From Stenotrophomonas sp. ESTM1D_MKCIP4_1 (lineage in GTDB: Bacteria > Pseudomonadota > Gammaproteobacteria > Xanthomonadales > Xanthomonadaceae): 64,000 nt of DNA. This document shows, in pieces, positions 18,628-27,871 of the stretch (position 1 is the first letter of the stretch; each line of letters starts with the position of its first letter). Both the position numbers and the translations under genes were made by a program. The DNA is taken from contig NZ_CP026004.1 in assembly GCF_003086895.1 (NCBI RefSeq), positions 2,578,731-2,642,730 on the forward strand. Direction: 5' to 3'. The notes beneath the pieces are model-generated. The model did not search any database. It saw nothing but the letters and a program-made list of their open reading frames with translations, and was not told the DNA's origin.

Positions 18628-20748
18628 ATGAACACGTTGCGCCGCTTCAAGGTTGGCACCCGCCTCACTGCGGGCTTTTCCATCCTGCTTCTTCTGATCG
18701 CCACCATTCTTGCGATCGCCCTCCACAGCAACTACCAGCAGCGGCAGCAGTTCGACAACGCGGTGAACGTCCGCGTGACCCGCATGGGCGAGCTGTACGA
18801 CATGCTCATTCTCAACAAGGAACTGCTGCTCCTGCGCCGCGACATGCTGATCAAGCGCGGTGACGGACTGCAGCAGGATCTCGCCAAGCTGCAGGGGATG
18901 TCGAACCGATACGACGGGATCTGGACCCATTTCACCGAGCGCCCGGCCACCAGCCCCTTGGCCGAGTCCATGCGCAGGAAAGTCGCGCAGAAGCAGCAGG
19001 CGACCCTTGCACTCAACCGCAACCTGGATGCCGCCATGCTGGCCGGCGATTTCGATGCGGCCAACACCCAGCTGCTGACCCGCGCCGGCCCCGCTGCCGC
19101 TGACTGGAATGCCGCACTGACCGAATTCGCCGAGCTGCAGCAGACACTGGTCAACGAAGCCGCCCGCGAGATGCAATCCCTGGCCGCCCGCACCACTGCG
19201 CTGCTGACCTTGTTCGGCATCATCAGCCTGGGCCTGGGCATCATCGCCGCATGGCTGATCTCGCGCAGCCTCACCCGCCCGCTGGCGCAGGTGCAGGCCT
19301 CGATCAACGCGGTCACCCGTGGTGACCTCAGCATCCGCCACCAGGATGACAGCCCCGACGAAGTGGGCCAGATGCTGCGCGCCACCGATGGCATGGTGGG
19401 CCTGCTGCAGCGCTTCTCGCAGCAGACCCAGCTGATGATCTACAAGCACGCCGCCGAGGACATCAGCCACCGCATGCCGGTGGATTTCCCCGGCGTGTAC
19501 GGCGAACTGGCACAGGGCATGAACACCATGGTGTTCGAGCACCTGGACGCGATCGTCGATGCCATCGAGGTGCTGAACCAGTACGCCCGAGGCGATCTGA
19601 GCCGCGATGCGCGGCGCCTGCCCGGCAGCCGTGCGCTGCTGCACGAATCCATGGACGCCGCCAAGGCCAGCCTGCATGCCATCAACCAGGACATCCAGCG
19701 CCTTGCATCGGCGGCGGCGGCCGGCGACTTCAGCGTGCGCGGCGATGCCACGGCCTACCAGCACGACTTCCGCCGCATGATCGAAGACCTCAACCGCCTG
19801 ATGGCCACTGCCGACGGCAGCCTCAGCGCCCTGTCCAAGGTGCTGGGCGCCATGGCAGAGGGCGACCTCACCCGCCGCATCGACGGCGATTTCCAGGGCG
19901 TGTTCGCAACCATGCAGCGCGATACCAACCGCACAGCGCAGAACCTGGCCGGCATCATCCGCCGCATCCAGGAGGCGTCCGGATCCATCGCCAGCGCGTC
20001 CGATGAGATTGCCGCCGGCAATGCCGACCTGTCACGGCGTACCGAGAGCCAGGCGGCCAACCTGGAAGAAACCGCTGCCTCGATGGAAGAACTCACCTCA
20101 ACCGTGCGGCAGAACGCCGAGCACGCGCAGCAGGCCGATGCAGCCTCCCGCAGCGCGGGCGAAGCCCTGCAGCAGACGGCGCAGGCCGTGCAGGACGTGG
20201 TGCAGGTGATGGGCCAGATCAATGCCTCCTCGCTGCGGATCGGCGAGATGGTCAGCCTGATCGACGGCATCGCGTTCCAGACCAACATCCTGGCCCTCAA
20301 TGCCGCGGTGGAAGCGGCCCGCGCAGGTGAGCAGGGCCGCGGCTTCGCCGTGGTGGCCAGCGAGGTGCGCACCCTGGCCCAGCGTGCAGCGGCATCGGCC
20401 AAGGACATCAAGGCACTCATCGACGAGTCCACCGGCCGGGTGGAAGCGGGCATCACCATCGCCCGCCAGACCGAAGCCGCCATCGGGCAGCTGACCGACG
20501 CTGCGGGCCAGACCGGGCACCTGGTGCAGCAGATCGCGCAGGCCAGTGTCGAACAGGCTGCGGGCATCGAGCAGGTGAACCAGACCATCGCGCAGATGGA
20601 CGAGGCCACCCAGCAGAACGCCGCACTGGTGGAGGAAGCCAGTGCCGCTGCCCGCGCGATGGCGGGCCAGGCCGCCGATCTGGACCAGGCCGCGGCCGTG
20701 TTCCGGGTCACCGCACAGGCAACCACCGCACTCAAACGCGCCGCCTGA
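18628..20748 (+). CDS. Methyl-accepting chemotaxis protein
   Basis: A 706-residue transmembrane chemoreceptor. Order: TM1 (about residues 12-33), a periplasmic four-helix-bundle sensor of about 155 residues, TM2 (about 190-212), a HAMP domain, further HAMP-like repeats up to about 450 (three RGDLS/EGDLT-type ends), then the signalling domain. The hairpin tip is the invariant [20 protein letters not shown] followed by QGRGFAVVA. Methylation-helix Gln/Glu pairs are present ([16 protein letters not shown]). There is no C-terminal NWETF-type tether for CheR. The start at ATG 18628 is supported by a sigma-28-like promoter at 18521. The ligand is unknown. Confidence 0.92.
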   Translation: MNTLRRFKVGTRLTAGFSILLLLIATILAIALHSNYQQRQQFDNAVNVRVTRMGELYDMLILNKELLLLRRDMLIKRGDGLQQDLAKLQGMSNRYDGIWTHFTERPATSPLAESMRRKVAQKQQATLALNRNLDAAMLAGDFDAANTQLLTRAGPAAADWNAALTEFAELQQTLVNEAAREMQSLAARTTALLTLFGIISLGLGIIAAWLISRSLTRPLAQVQASINAVTRGDLSIRHQDDSPDEVGQMLRATDGMVGLLQRFSQQTQLMIYKHAAEDISHRMPVDFPGVYGELAQGMNTMVFEHLDAIVDAIEVLNQYARGDLSRDARRLPGSRALLHESMDAAKASLHAINQDIQRLASAAAAGDFSVRGDATAYQHDFRRMIEDLNRLMATADGSLSALSKVLGAMAEGDLTRRIDGDFQGVFATMQRDTNRTAQNLAGIIRRIQEASGSIASASDEIAAGNADLSRRTESQAANLEETAASMEELTSTVRQNAEHAQQADAASRSAGEALQQTAQAVQDVVQVMGQINASSLRIGEMVSLIDGIAFQTNILALNAAVEAARAGEQGRGFAVVASEVRTLAQRAAASAKDIKALIDESTGRVEAGITIARQTEAAIGQLTDAAGQTGHLVQQIAQASVEQAAGIEQVNQTIAQMDEATQQNAALVEEASAAARAMAGQAADLDQAAAVFRVTAQATTALKRAA

Positions 20749-20940
20749 CAACAGCGGATGTGCATGCGGGCACTCACACTGCCCGCATGCACGACGGCCT
20801 ACGATGTGGCTGCAGGCCTGAAGCATTCAGTACGCAACGGCCTGCGCCCCTTCCTCCAGCATCGGCGGCGCGACATTGTGGTGGCGCTGCCGCGGCCGTT
20901 CCGCGCGTGCAGTCCCCCCGTACGTTTCAATGTGGTCCTG

Positions 20941-22704
20941 ATGCCCTCCCCCGAACAAGAACGCCTATCCACCCTGGCCGGCCTCAATGCCCTGGGCGAG
21001 GTTTCCGGCGCCGCTCTGGACAGCCTCACGGAACTGGCCACGCACGCCTTCAAGGTGCCGGTGGCCTTTGTTTCACTGCTGGAGGTGGATCGCCAGCGGC
21101 TGGTTTCGCGCCGCGGCCTGCAGATGACACAGACGCATATCCGCGATTCCATCTGCGCTTCGGCCATCGACGCCCCCGAAACCCTGGTCATCGATGACCT
21201 GCGCGCGCACCCCCGCCACGCCAGCAACCCGCTGGTGACCGGCGAAACCCAGCTTCGTTTCTATGCAGGCACGCCACTGGTGGCCCGCAACGGTGTGGCC
21301 ATCGGTGCGTTCTGCATCATGGACGACACGCCCCGGCAGTTCTCTGAGGCCGAGCGTCGGCAGCTGCAGACGCTGGCCAGCGCGGCGATGAACGAGCTGG
21401 AGCTTCGCGCCCTCACCGGGCGACGCGACCCGGTCAGCGGGCTTCCCGACCGGCATCAGTTCGCCCTCGACCTGGCGGCGCAGGCCGTGCGCGAACCGGA
21501 TTCGTTCCTGCATGCGGTGCTGATCGATGTCTTCGACGCCACCACCTCCACCGAGGCCGGGCAGGTGCTGGGCATGGCACCGCTGGAGACCCTGATCCGG
21601 CGCATCGGGGTACGCCTGCGTGTAGCGCTCGACGGCATGGCCGAGGTCTACCACGTGGGCGTCGCGCGCTTTGCGTTCGTGCTGGAGGATGCCTCATCCA
21701 GCGCCATGGAAGACCTCGTCGGTGAGCTGCAGGTGCGGTTGACCCGGCCGATGATGGCCGCGCAGGTACCGATGTCGCCGTCGTTCCATGCCGGCATCTG
21801 CGGCATCACCCTGGGCCAGCACAGCGCCGATGAAATCATCCGCCGGATGCTGGTCGGGCTCAACGCCGCCATCAGCGGCCGCTCGCCGTTCCGCTGGTAT
21901 TCCGAAACCCGCGATGCACGCACGCGCCGTGGCTACCGCCTGGCCACCGATGCCCGCATTGCGCTGCAGGAACAGCAGTTTCATCTGGTCTACCAGCCCC
22001 GCTTCCGCGCATCGGATCTGGTGCCGGTTGCCGCCGAAGTGCTGATCCGCTGGGATCACCCGCACCTGGGCGCGGTCAGCCCCGCCGAGTTCATCCCGGT
22101 ATTCGAGCGCACGGCGGTCATGCAGGGCATCACCCGCTGGGTGACCGACAACGCGCTGAACCAGTTGCTGGCCTGGCGCCAGGCTGGCATCGCCCTGCTG
22201 CTGTCGATCAACTACTCGGCCCGCGACATGGCCGAGGACGATGCCGCGCTGCGCCTGATCCGCGCGATCGAACAGAAGGGACTGTCCTGTGCTGATGTCG
22301 AGGTGGAAATCACCGAAAGCCAGTGGCTGCGCGTGGACTCACCGGCCGGCCAGCAGCTGCGGCAGATGGCCGCGGCCGGCCTGCGCATTGCCGTGGACGA
22401 CTTCGGCAGCGGCTACAGCAACTTCGGCTACCTGTCCGAACTGCCCATCAGCACGTTGAAGCTGGACAAGACCGTGATCGACCGGCTGGTCCAGGACCCG
22501 CGTGCCGCCCTGAAAGCCGAAGCCATCATCGGCCTGGCGCAGCGCCTGGGCTACACCGCCGTGGCCGAGGGTGCGGAAACCGCCGAGCAGGTCGCGCGGC
22601 TGCAGGCGATGGGCTGCGATGAAATACAGGGCTTCGCCCTGGCCCGACCGATGACGGCTGAAGCGTTAAGCGAACGATTCGGCGTGGCGCGCGATCTTTT
22701 GTAG
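20941..22704 (+). CDS. GAF-GGDEF(degenerate)-EAL cyclic-di-GMP phosphodiesterase
   Basis: A 587-residue cytosolic signalling protein. The GAF domain (about 10-155) has the ICASAI and RFYAGTPL strands. The GGDEF-like domain (about 160-320) keeps DPVSGLPDR but its active site reads VARFA, so it cannot make c-di-GMP. The EAL domain (about 335-580) has EVL at 366, the Asn of INYSA, EITES (near 457), DDFGSGYSN (near 486), KLDK, AEGAET and QGF, that is, the catalytic set, so phosphodiesterase activity is likely, with GAF as sensor. The ATG at 20941 begins the family N-terminus. The TAG stop is supplied by the GTAG head of the REP element at 22701. Confidence 0.9.
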   Translation: MPSPEQERLSTLAGLNALGEVSGAALDSLTELATHAFKVPVAFVSLLEVDRQRLVSRRGLQMTQTHIRDSICASAIDAPETLVIDDLRAHPRHASNPLVTGETQLRFYAGTPLVARNGVAIGAFCIMDDTPRQFSEAERRQLQTLASAAMNELELRALTGRRDPVSGLPDRHQFALDLAAQAVREPDSFLHAVLIDVFDATTSTEAGQVLGMAPLETLIRRIGVRLRVALDGMAEVYHVGVARFAFVLEDASSSAMEDLVGELQVRLTRPMMAAQVPMSPSFHAGICGITLGQHSADEIIRRMLVGLNAAISGRSPFRWYSETRDARTRRGYRLATDARIALQEQQFHLVYQPRFRASDLVPVAAEVLIRWDHPHLGAVSPAEFIPVFERTAVMQGITRWVTDNALNQLLAWRQAGIALLLSINYSARDMAEDDAALRLIRAIEQKGLSCADVEVEITESQWLRVDSPAGQQLRQMAAAGLRIAVDDFGSGYSNFGYLSELPISTLKLDKTVIDRLVQDPRAALKAEAIIGLAQRLGYTAVAEGAETAEQVARLQAMGCDEIQGFALARPMTAEALSERFGVARDLL

Positions 22705-22792
22705 AGTCGAACTTGCTCGACTGCTGTTGGCGGGAGCAGTCGAGCACGCTCGACTCTACGGAATGGGTGCAGTCGAGCAAGCTGGACGCTAC
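22701..22792. repeat. GTAG-type REP cluster overlapping a stop codon
   Basis: Three palindromic units: GTAGAGTCGAACTTGCTCGACT, AGTCGAGCACGCTCGACTCTAC and AGTCGAGCAAGCTGGACGCTAC. The first GTAG contains the TAG stop of the EAL gene. The stem sequence is of the TCGA subtype, unlike the GCCGGCC subtype elsewhere. Confidence 0.85.
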
Positions 22793-22858
22793 GGCTGTGG
22801 GACGCGCAATACGGCCATCGCTATACTGGCACTACACCGTAGCTTGCCCGGAACCTTC

Positions 22859-24052
22859 ATGCCTTCACGAATCGATTTCCGGCCCTCGCTGGACCTGGCA
22901 TGCAGGATCACCGGCATGCGCGTGGCGCTTGTCGGCGAAGTCACCGACACCTCCTGGCGCTCGATCCAGAGCATCGACAGCGCAGGCCTGGGCATCTCCA
23001 GCGGCATGATCCTCGATATCAACCGCACCTTCTGCAAGGACGTGCGTTCGTCACGCGCGCCGGTCTGGTTCGGCGATGCGCTCACCCACCCGCTGTTCAA
23101 AGACAGCCCGGTGCCCGGCATGTACGGCTTCCGCAGCTATGTGTCGGTGCCGCTGCTGCTGGCCGACGGCTCCATCTTCGGCACCCTCTGCACGTTGGAC
23201 CCGGAACCCAAGCCGGTGGACGAGGAACAGGTGCAGTCGATGAATGCCCTCGCCGCGCTGGTGGCCGCACAGATCGACGCCCTACGCAGCCATGATGCCG
23301 ACACCCGCACCATCGACACACTGAAGGAACAGGGCGATACCGTTGGCCGACAGTTGGCCGAGTTCGAGCAGTCCAATGCCGAACTGCAGCGGGTGGCCAA
23401 GCAGCGCGAGGAATTCATCGGTGTACTGGCGCACGACCTGCGCAACCCGGTGCAGGCCATCCGCGCCGGTGCAGACCTGCTCTCTCTGGGCGAGCTGAGC
23501 GATTCGCAGCAGAAGGTGCTGGGCCACATCAATGACAGCGCCGACCGTATCGCCGAGCTGATCGATGTCACCCTGGACTTCGCCCGTGGCCGGCTGGGTA
23601 CGGGCATTGCACTGAAGCTGGAGCCATGGTCGGACCTGTCCGGCGTGCTGGCGATGGCCTGCCGCGAGGCGATGCGCCCCTACCCAGGCCGGCGCTGCGA
23701 AGTGGACCTGCAGCTGCCCCTGACGTTCGTCTGCGACGCGGCGCGCCTGTGCCAGCTGCTGGCCAACCTGGTCATCAACGCGGCCATCCACGGCACCCCC
23801 GACCAGCCGATCCGCGTGCAGGGGCGGAGCACGGAGACTGGCATCGAGATCAGTGTGGCCAACCAGGGCGTCATTCCCGCCGCGCAGATGGGGCACCTCT
23901 TCGAGCCCTTCGCACGGCCGCAGGAACGCCGGCTGGATTCCGGCCTCGGGCTGGGCCTGTACATCGCCGCGCAGATCGCCAAGGCCCACGGCGGCACGCT
24001 GGCGGTCACCAGTTCCAACGAAGCAGGCACCGTGCTGACCCTGCGCCTCTGA
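22859..24052 (+). CDS. GAF-domain sensor histidine kinase
   Basis: A 397-residue soluble histidine kinase. GAF (1-145) includes FGDALTHPLFKDSPVPGMY and YVSVPLLLADGSIFGTLCT. A short coiled coil (about 150-180) leads to the HisKA box VLAHDLRNPVQAI with the phospho-accepting His near 192. HATPase_c follows, with LANLVINAAIHG (N box, its usual second Asn replaced by Ile), a G1-like region weakened to VANQGVIP, then SGLGLGLYIAAQI (G2). The D of the classic DxGxG G1 box is missing, so ATP binding may be altered. The ATG at 22859 is taken. No response regulator is adjacent. Confidence 0.85.
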   Translation: MPSRIDFRPSLDLACRITGMRVALVGEVTDTSWRSIQSIDSAGLGISSGMILDINRTFCKDVRSSRAPVWFGDALTHPLFKDSPVPGMYGFRSYVSVPLLLADGSIFGTLCTLDPEPKPVDEEQVQSMNALAALVAAQIDALRSHDADTRTIDTLKEQGDTVGRQLAEFEQSNAELQRVAKQREEFIGVLAHDLRNPVQAIRAGADLLSLGELSDSQQKVLGHINDSADRIAELIDVTLDFARGRLGTGIALKLEPWSDLSGVLAMACREAMRPYPGRRCEVDLQLPLTFVCDAARLCQLLANLVINAAIHGTPDQPIRVQGRSTETGIEISVANQGVIPAAQMGHLFEPFARPQERRLDSGLGLGLYIAAQIAKAHGGTLAVTSSNEAGTVLTLRL

Positions 24053-24126
24053 ACCCGCCGCATCGCGTGCAGAGCGGGTACACACCCGACCCGCTACGCT
24101 GTGCCACCTCCCTGCCCAGAGCGGCC

Positions 24127-25812
24127 ATGTTCCCCTTTTCTCTCCCGGCGTCCGATCCAGGGCAGCTTGCCTACCGCCTGCTGCAGGACAGCGACTGGGC
24201 GCGATCACCGGCTGCCGCCGCCGCGCCGGTCGAACTGCGCACCGTGCTGTCCATGATCCTCGACTCGCCGGAGCCGCTCTGGATCGCGTGGGGCGCCGAA
24301 GAGATGACCTTCTTCTTCAACGACGCCTACCTGCCGATGCTGGGAGGCAAGCTGCACGGCGCGATGGGCAGCGGCCTGCAGCAGGTCTGGGCCGATGTAT
24401 GGGACGACGTGCGGCACGCCATCGCCGATGCCTTTGCCGGCAGCAGCCGCAGCTTCCACAATCTGCCGCTGATGATGAACCGCGACGGCACGCTGAAGGA
24501 AACGTTCTGGACGTTCTCCTATTCCCCGCTGCGCATGACCAATGGCGAAGTTGCCGGCCTGCTGTGCGTGGTGAGCGAGCAGACCGAACGGGTGATCGAA
24601 CGCAATCTGCACAGCCGCCAGGTGGCGGCCATCACCCAGGAAGCGCGCGAAGCCCACCTGGAACTGGTGCGCGCACGCGAACAACTGCGGCAGGCCCAGA
24701 AGCTGGAAGCCATCGGCCAGCTGACCGGTGGTGTGGCGCACGACTTCAACAATCTGCTGCAGGTCATCACCGGCTCGGCCGACATGCTGCTGCATACCGC
24801 CCAGCCCGAGGATCCCCGCCGCAGGTACGTGCAGTCCATCGTGGCCGCCGCGGAACGCGCAACCCGGCTGACCGCGCAGCTGCTGGCCTTCTCACGCCGG
24901 CAAAGCCTGTCGCCGGAAGTGTTCGACCTGCGCGAGAGCGTGCAGGCACTCTCAGACATCATCACCACGGTAGCCGGCGCACGCGTCTCGGTGGCCATCA
25001 CCCTGCCGGAAACACCGCTGCAGGTGCTGCTGGACCGCAGCCAGCTGGATACCGCGCTCATCAACATCGTGGTCAATGCGCGCGATGCCATCGTCGGCCA
25101 TGGCAACGTCAGCATCGATGTGCAGCGTGTCACCGCCGTTCCTTCCGTGCGTTTCGCCGCGCCGATGAAGGGCGACTTCGCCGCGATCAGCGTCAGTGAC
25201 AACGGCACCGGCATCGACCCGGCGGTGTTGGATCACATCTTCGAGCCCTTCTTCACCACCAAGGATGTCGGCGCGGGCACTGGGCTGGGCCTCAGCCAGG
25301 TGTTCGGCTTCGTCAAGCAGTCCGAAGGCGAAGTGGACGTACACAGCCAGCCCGGCGCAGGCACACGGTTCACCCTGTACCTTCCGCTCAGCCAGAGTGG
25401 CGAGAGCGCGCCGCGCACCGTGCCGCACGAAGGCCTGGCGCACGGCAACGGCCTGTGCGTGCTGGTGGTCGAGGACAACATCGACGTGGCCGAGTTCGCC
25501 GTGGCAGCGCTGCGCGAACTCGAGTACCACGTGGTGCTGGCACGCAATGCAACCGAGGCGCTGGCCGAGCTGGAACGTGATGCCAGCCGCTTCCAGGTGG
25601 TGTTCACCGACGTGGTGATGCCCGGCGTGAACGGCCTGGACCTGGCCCGCACCATTCGCCAGCGCCATGCCTCGCTGCCCGTCATCCTCACCAGCGGCTA
25701 CAGCGAGCTGCTGGCGCGCGATCCCGGCCATGGGTTCACCCTGCTGCGTAAACCCTATTCATTGAGACAACTGGCCCAGGTCATCAGCGAAGCCGGCCAG
25801 AGCGGGCGGTAA
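24127..25812 (+). CDS. Hybrid sensor histidine kinase with PAS-like input and receiver domain
   Basis: A 561-residue soluble hybrid kinase. The PAS-like domain (about 40-150) has the WIAWGAEEMTFFFNDAYLPM strand. A coiled coil with EQLRQAQKLEAIGQLTGGVA precedes the HisKA box HDFNNLLQVI (His near 205). HATPase_c is complete: NIVVNARDAI (N), DNGTGID (G1), PFFTTKDVGAGTGLGLSQV (G2). The C-terminal receiver (about 440-556) has the acidic pair VVEDN, the phosphorylated Asp in FTDVVMPG (near 494) and the Lys in LRKPYS. It lies 74 bases after the GAF kinase, on the same strand. The output partner is unknown. Confidence 0.9.
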   Translation: MFPFSLPASDPGQLAYRLLQDSDWARSPAAAAAPVELRTVLSMILDSPEPLWIAWGAEEMTFFFNDAYLPMLGGKLHGAMGSGLQQVWADVWDDVRHAIADAFAGSSRSFHNLPLMMNRDGTLKETFWTFSYSPLRMTNGEVAGLLCVVSEQTERVIERNLHSRQVAAITQEAREAHLELVRAREQLRQAQKLEAIGQLTGGVAHDFNNLLQVITGSADMLLHTAQPEDPRRRYVQSIVAAAERATRLTAQLLAFSRRQSLSPEVFDLRESVQALSDIITTVAGARVSVAITLPETPLQVLLDRSQLDTALINIVVNARDAIVGHGNVSIDVQRVTAVPSVRFAAPMKGDFAAISVSDNGTGIDPAVLDHIFEPFFTTKDVGAGTGLGLSQVFGFVKQSEGEVDVHSQPGAGTRFTLYLPLSQSGESAPRTVPHEGLAHGNGLCVLVVEDNIDVAEFAVAALRELEYHVVLARNATEALAELERDASRFQVVFTDVVMPGVNGLDLARTIRQRHASLPVILTSGYSELLARDPGHGFTLLRKPYSLRQLAQVISEAGQSGR

Positions 25813-25841
25813 GTGCCCAGCTGGGTGGGCACGCTTCACGC

Positions 25842-26297
25842 TCAACGCACTTTGTACAACACCGCCGCCCCCGGCCGCGGTTCAAACGCCGGCACCGTCT
25901 GCTGCGTCAACGCCGTGCCTTTCCCATCCCACACCAGCGTTTCCACCGGGTACTCATCCTTGCGGGTCATCTGGTCGATCTTCGCCACCACCACCGTCGC
26001 CGCCGCCGGCACGTCCGGGTTCCAGCCGAACACGCCCACACGGCCGTAAAACACCGCAGGCGCAGCGGCATCAAGCCTGCGATCCGGGCACATCACCAAG
26101 CCACGGTCCAACATGACGCGCAGCGCGCCCACCGGCACTTTCTTTACCGTGGGTGCAGTGCGCTCGGTGCTGTGGCCGGGGCAGACATTGGCGGCGCGGG
26201 TGATCATGTCTTCGGCCACCTGACGGTCGGACTGGGCCAAGGCCAGCGACGGGATGGCACACAGGGCGAACAGAACAAACGGGGACGTCCGGGTCAT
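25842..26297 (-). CDS. Secreted hypothetical protein
   Basis: A 151-residue protein with a clear Sec signal peptide (MTRTSPFVLFALCAIPSLAL, cleavage after ALAQ), so periplasmic or exported. The mature part holds two cysteines (NVCPGH, VMCPDR) that could form a disulphide. No family is recognised. The ATG at 26297 begins the signal peptide; the frame's extension to 26429 is not needed. It is convergent with the hybrid kinase gene. Confidence 0.75.
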   Translation of the reverse strand: MTRTSPFVLFALCAIPSLALAQSDRQVAEDMITRAANVCPGHSTERTAPTVKKVPVGALRVMLDRGLVMCPDRRLDAAAPAVFYGRVGVFGWNPDVPAAATVVVAKIDQMTRKDEYPVETLVWDGKGTALTQQTVPAFEPRPGAAVLYKVR

Positions 26298-26452
26298 TGC
26301 AGAGTTCCTGAAGTGGGTACCACGCGAACTTAGCAATCGCTCGACGCGAAGTTGCAAAGACCGCGTGAGGCCATGCAAACGCGCGCTTTGGTTCAGGATG
26401 CGCTCAACGGCCGCCTGATAACACAGCACTCAATGAATTGAGCCCACTACCG

Positions 26453-26824
26453 ATGCCTCCTCCGTTCGAGCCGCTCAGGCGCTACTTTGATTTCTCCGGC
26501 CGCTGTGACCGCACGGAGTTCTGGTCGTACCTCCTGTTCGTGTTCGCCGTGTTTGCCGCATGCCATGCCCTCATCGAACTGCCGCAGGGGGAGCACGCTT
26601 ACACTCTGCGGGTCATCGGCAACCTGCTGGGAATGACGGCAACTGTGTTCCTGTTCATCCCGACCCTGGCCGCGATCGTGCGCCGGCTGCACGATATCGA
26701 CGAGTCAGGCTGGTACGCGGTGATCGCCTTCATACCGCTGGGCGTGTTCGTGCTGTTCCCGGTGATGCTGCTGCCGGGAACGGGCGACGACAACCGGTTC
26801 GGGCAGGAGCGGCGTCACGCATAA
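26453..26824 (+). CDS. DUF805 family inner-membrane protein
   Basis: A 123-residue membrane protein of the DUF805 (YhaH/YhaI) type: N-terminal FDFSGRCDRTEFWSYLLF, three to four membrane segments, the conserved VRRLHDIDESGWYAVIAFIP and a C-terminal PGTGDDNRFG. Every one of these blocks is diagnostic for the family, whose function is unknown. The ATG at 26453 is used; a TTG at 26438 would add five residues. Confidence 0.85.
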   Translation: MPPPFEPLRRYFDFSGRCDRTEFWSYLLFVFAVFAACHALIELPQGEHAYTLRVIGNLLGMTATVFLFIPTLAAIVRRLHDIDESGWYAVIAFIPLGVFVLFPVMLLPGTGDDNRFGQERRHA

Positions 26825-26845
26825 GCGCTGAGCCAACGCCCCGCA

Positions 26846-27253
26846 TTACGGCACGAGATAGCGCTCAACCTGCAGCGACAGCACGTGACAGGCATTGAAC
26901 AGGCCTTCGATCACCGCCGCCGACGGACAGTGGTCCGGGTCCTCGCTCTCCCGCGCCACGTGGGCCGCGTGCAGCACAGCGGTCAACGCAGTAACACCCG
27001 CGGCACCACGGGTCGCCAGGGCCATATCGAAGGCACGCCCTGGGCTGAGGCGGACTTCACTCCAGCGCTCGCCATCGGCACGCAGATTTTTGCCATAGCC
27101 TTTCAGATGGGCCAGGAAAGCAGAAGGCACAGTGTCCTCGGGCGATTCGCGGAGCGCATCTTCCAGCTTTTCTGCGAGGGCGAGGGGAAGATCCTTCAGC
27201 GCGGAACCAAGCAGCGCGTGCAGGCGTGGATAGTCGGGACGACGGTCAGACAT
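26846..27253 (-). CDS. Hypothetical protein
   Basis: A 135-residue, largely helical frame (MSDRRPDYPRLHALLGSALK at the N-terminus, a middle LAHLKGYGKNLRADGERW, then VLHAAHVARESEDPDHCPSA). No family is recognised. GAGG lies about 10 bases before the ATG at 27253; the frame stays open to 27562, but with a composition unlike protein. It is convergent with the DUF805 gene, 21 bases away. Confidence 0.6.
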   Translation of the reverse strand: MSDRRPDYPRLHALLGSALKDLPLALAEKLEDALRESPEDTVPSAFLAHLKGYGKNLRADGERWSEVRLSPGRAFDMALATRGAAGVTALTAVLHAAHVARESEDPDHCPSAAVIEGLFNACHVLSLQVERYLVP

Positions 27254-27871
27254 GGCGGCAACCTCACGGTGTGGCCACCTGCAGATGCAAGGTGGCGGAC
27301 GGTGCGGGTTGGCGTGCCGGATACATGATGCAAGAAGCCGGCGGATCGAATGATCCCCACGCACCGTCCGCCATGAACCGGCGGGCAGTGCATTGTCGCG
27401 GCTGCAACTCAGGCTGCAACCGCGACACCGCGCATCATGTAAGTTCGGGACGCCAATCCCGGCCAAGGCGGGTGCCTTGGCGTGGCGATGATTGGCGCAC
27501 TCGTTCGTGGATGAAAAGTAGGGAAATGCCGCGTCCGGATGCGGTCGCGGCACTTGCGTCATGTGATGACGAGCTACGCATTAAATGCCCTGTATGGCTG
27601 GGAACGCTTGCCTCTGGCAGACCATTGACCACGCATGCTGCCAAGCCAAACGCGACACCTGACGCCACGCCACGCTGATCTTCTGCAGGCTCCCGCGCCT
27701 CAGCGCACTACCTGGTGAACCGCCCGCGCCGCCATTGACCGACCCGGTGACGCCAATGACGCGGATCGCTCAGGTTGCCAGGCCACAACTGCCACGCACG
27801 GGACCAAGCCCCCTTATCATGGGCTTGTAAAGGCGCTTTACGCCCAGTGACGTACGCAAGGCAGTATCTGG
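27254..27871. other. 618-base gap without a supported gene; two hairpins
   Basis: No reading frame here has protein-like composition. Two structures stand out. At 27394-27427, TGTCGCGGCTGCA and TGCAACCGCGACA form a 13-bp stem with one mismatch. At 27806-27841, AAGCCC/GGGCTT and then the perfect GTAAAG-GCG-CTTTAC lie in tandem 31-66 bases before the helicase ATG, a good place for an operator or leader hairpin. Confidence 0.55.
27827..27841. promoter_or_regulatory. Inverted repeat upstream of the helicase gene
   Basis: GTAAAGGCGCTTTAC, a perfect 6-bp inverted repeat with a 3-base centre, 30 bases before the start codon and directly after another small hairpin (27806-27826). It does not match the known Xanthomonad LexA box. 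Possible repressor operator. Confidence 0.4.

Noticed and set aside
25842..26429. 195-residue start for the secreted protein
   Set aside because: The extra 44 N-terminal residues precede a perfect signal peptide beginning at ATG 26297.
27226..27678. 150-codon plus-strand frame in the gap before the helicase gene
   Set aside because: Composition (Cys/Arg/Ser-rich, no helix pattern) and no ribosome-binding site; it overlaps a strong hairpin.
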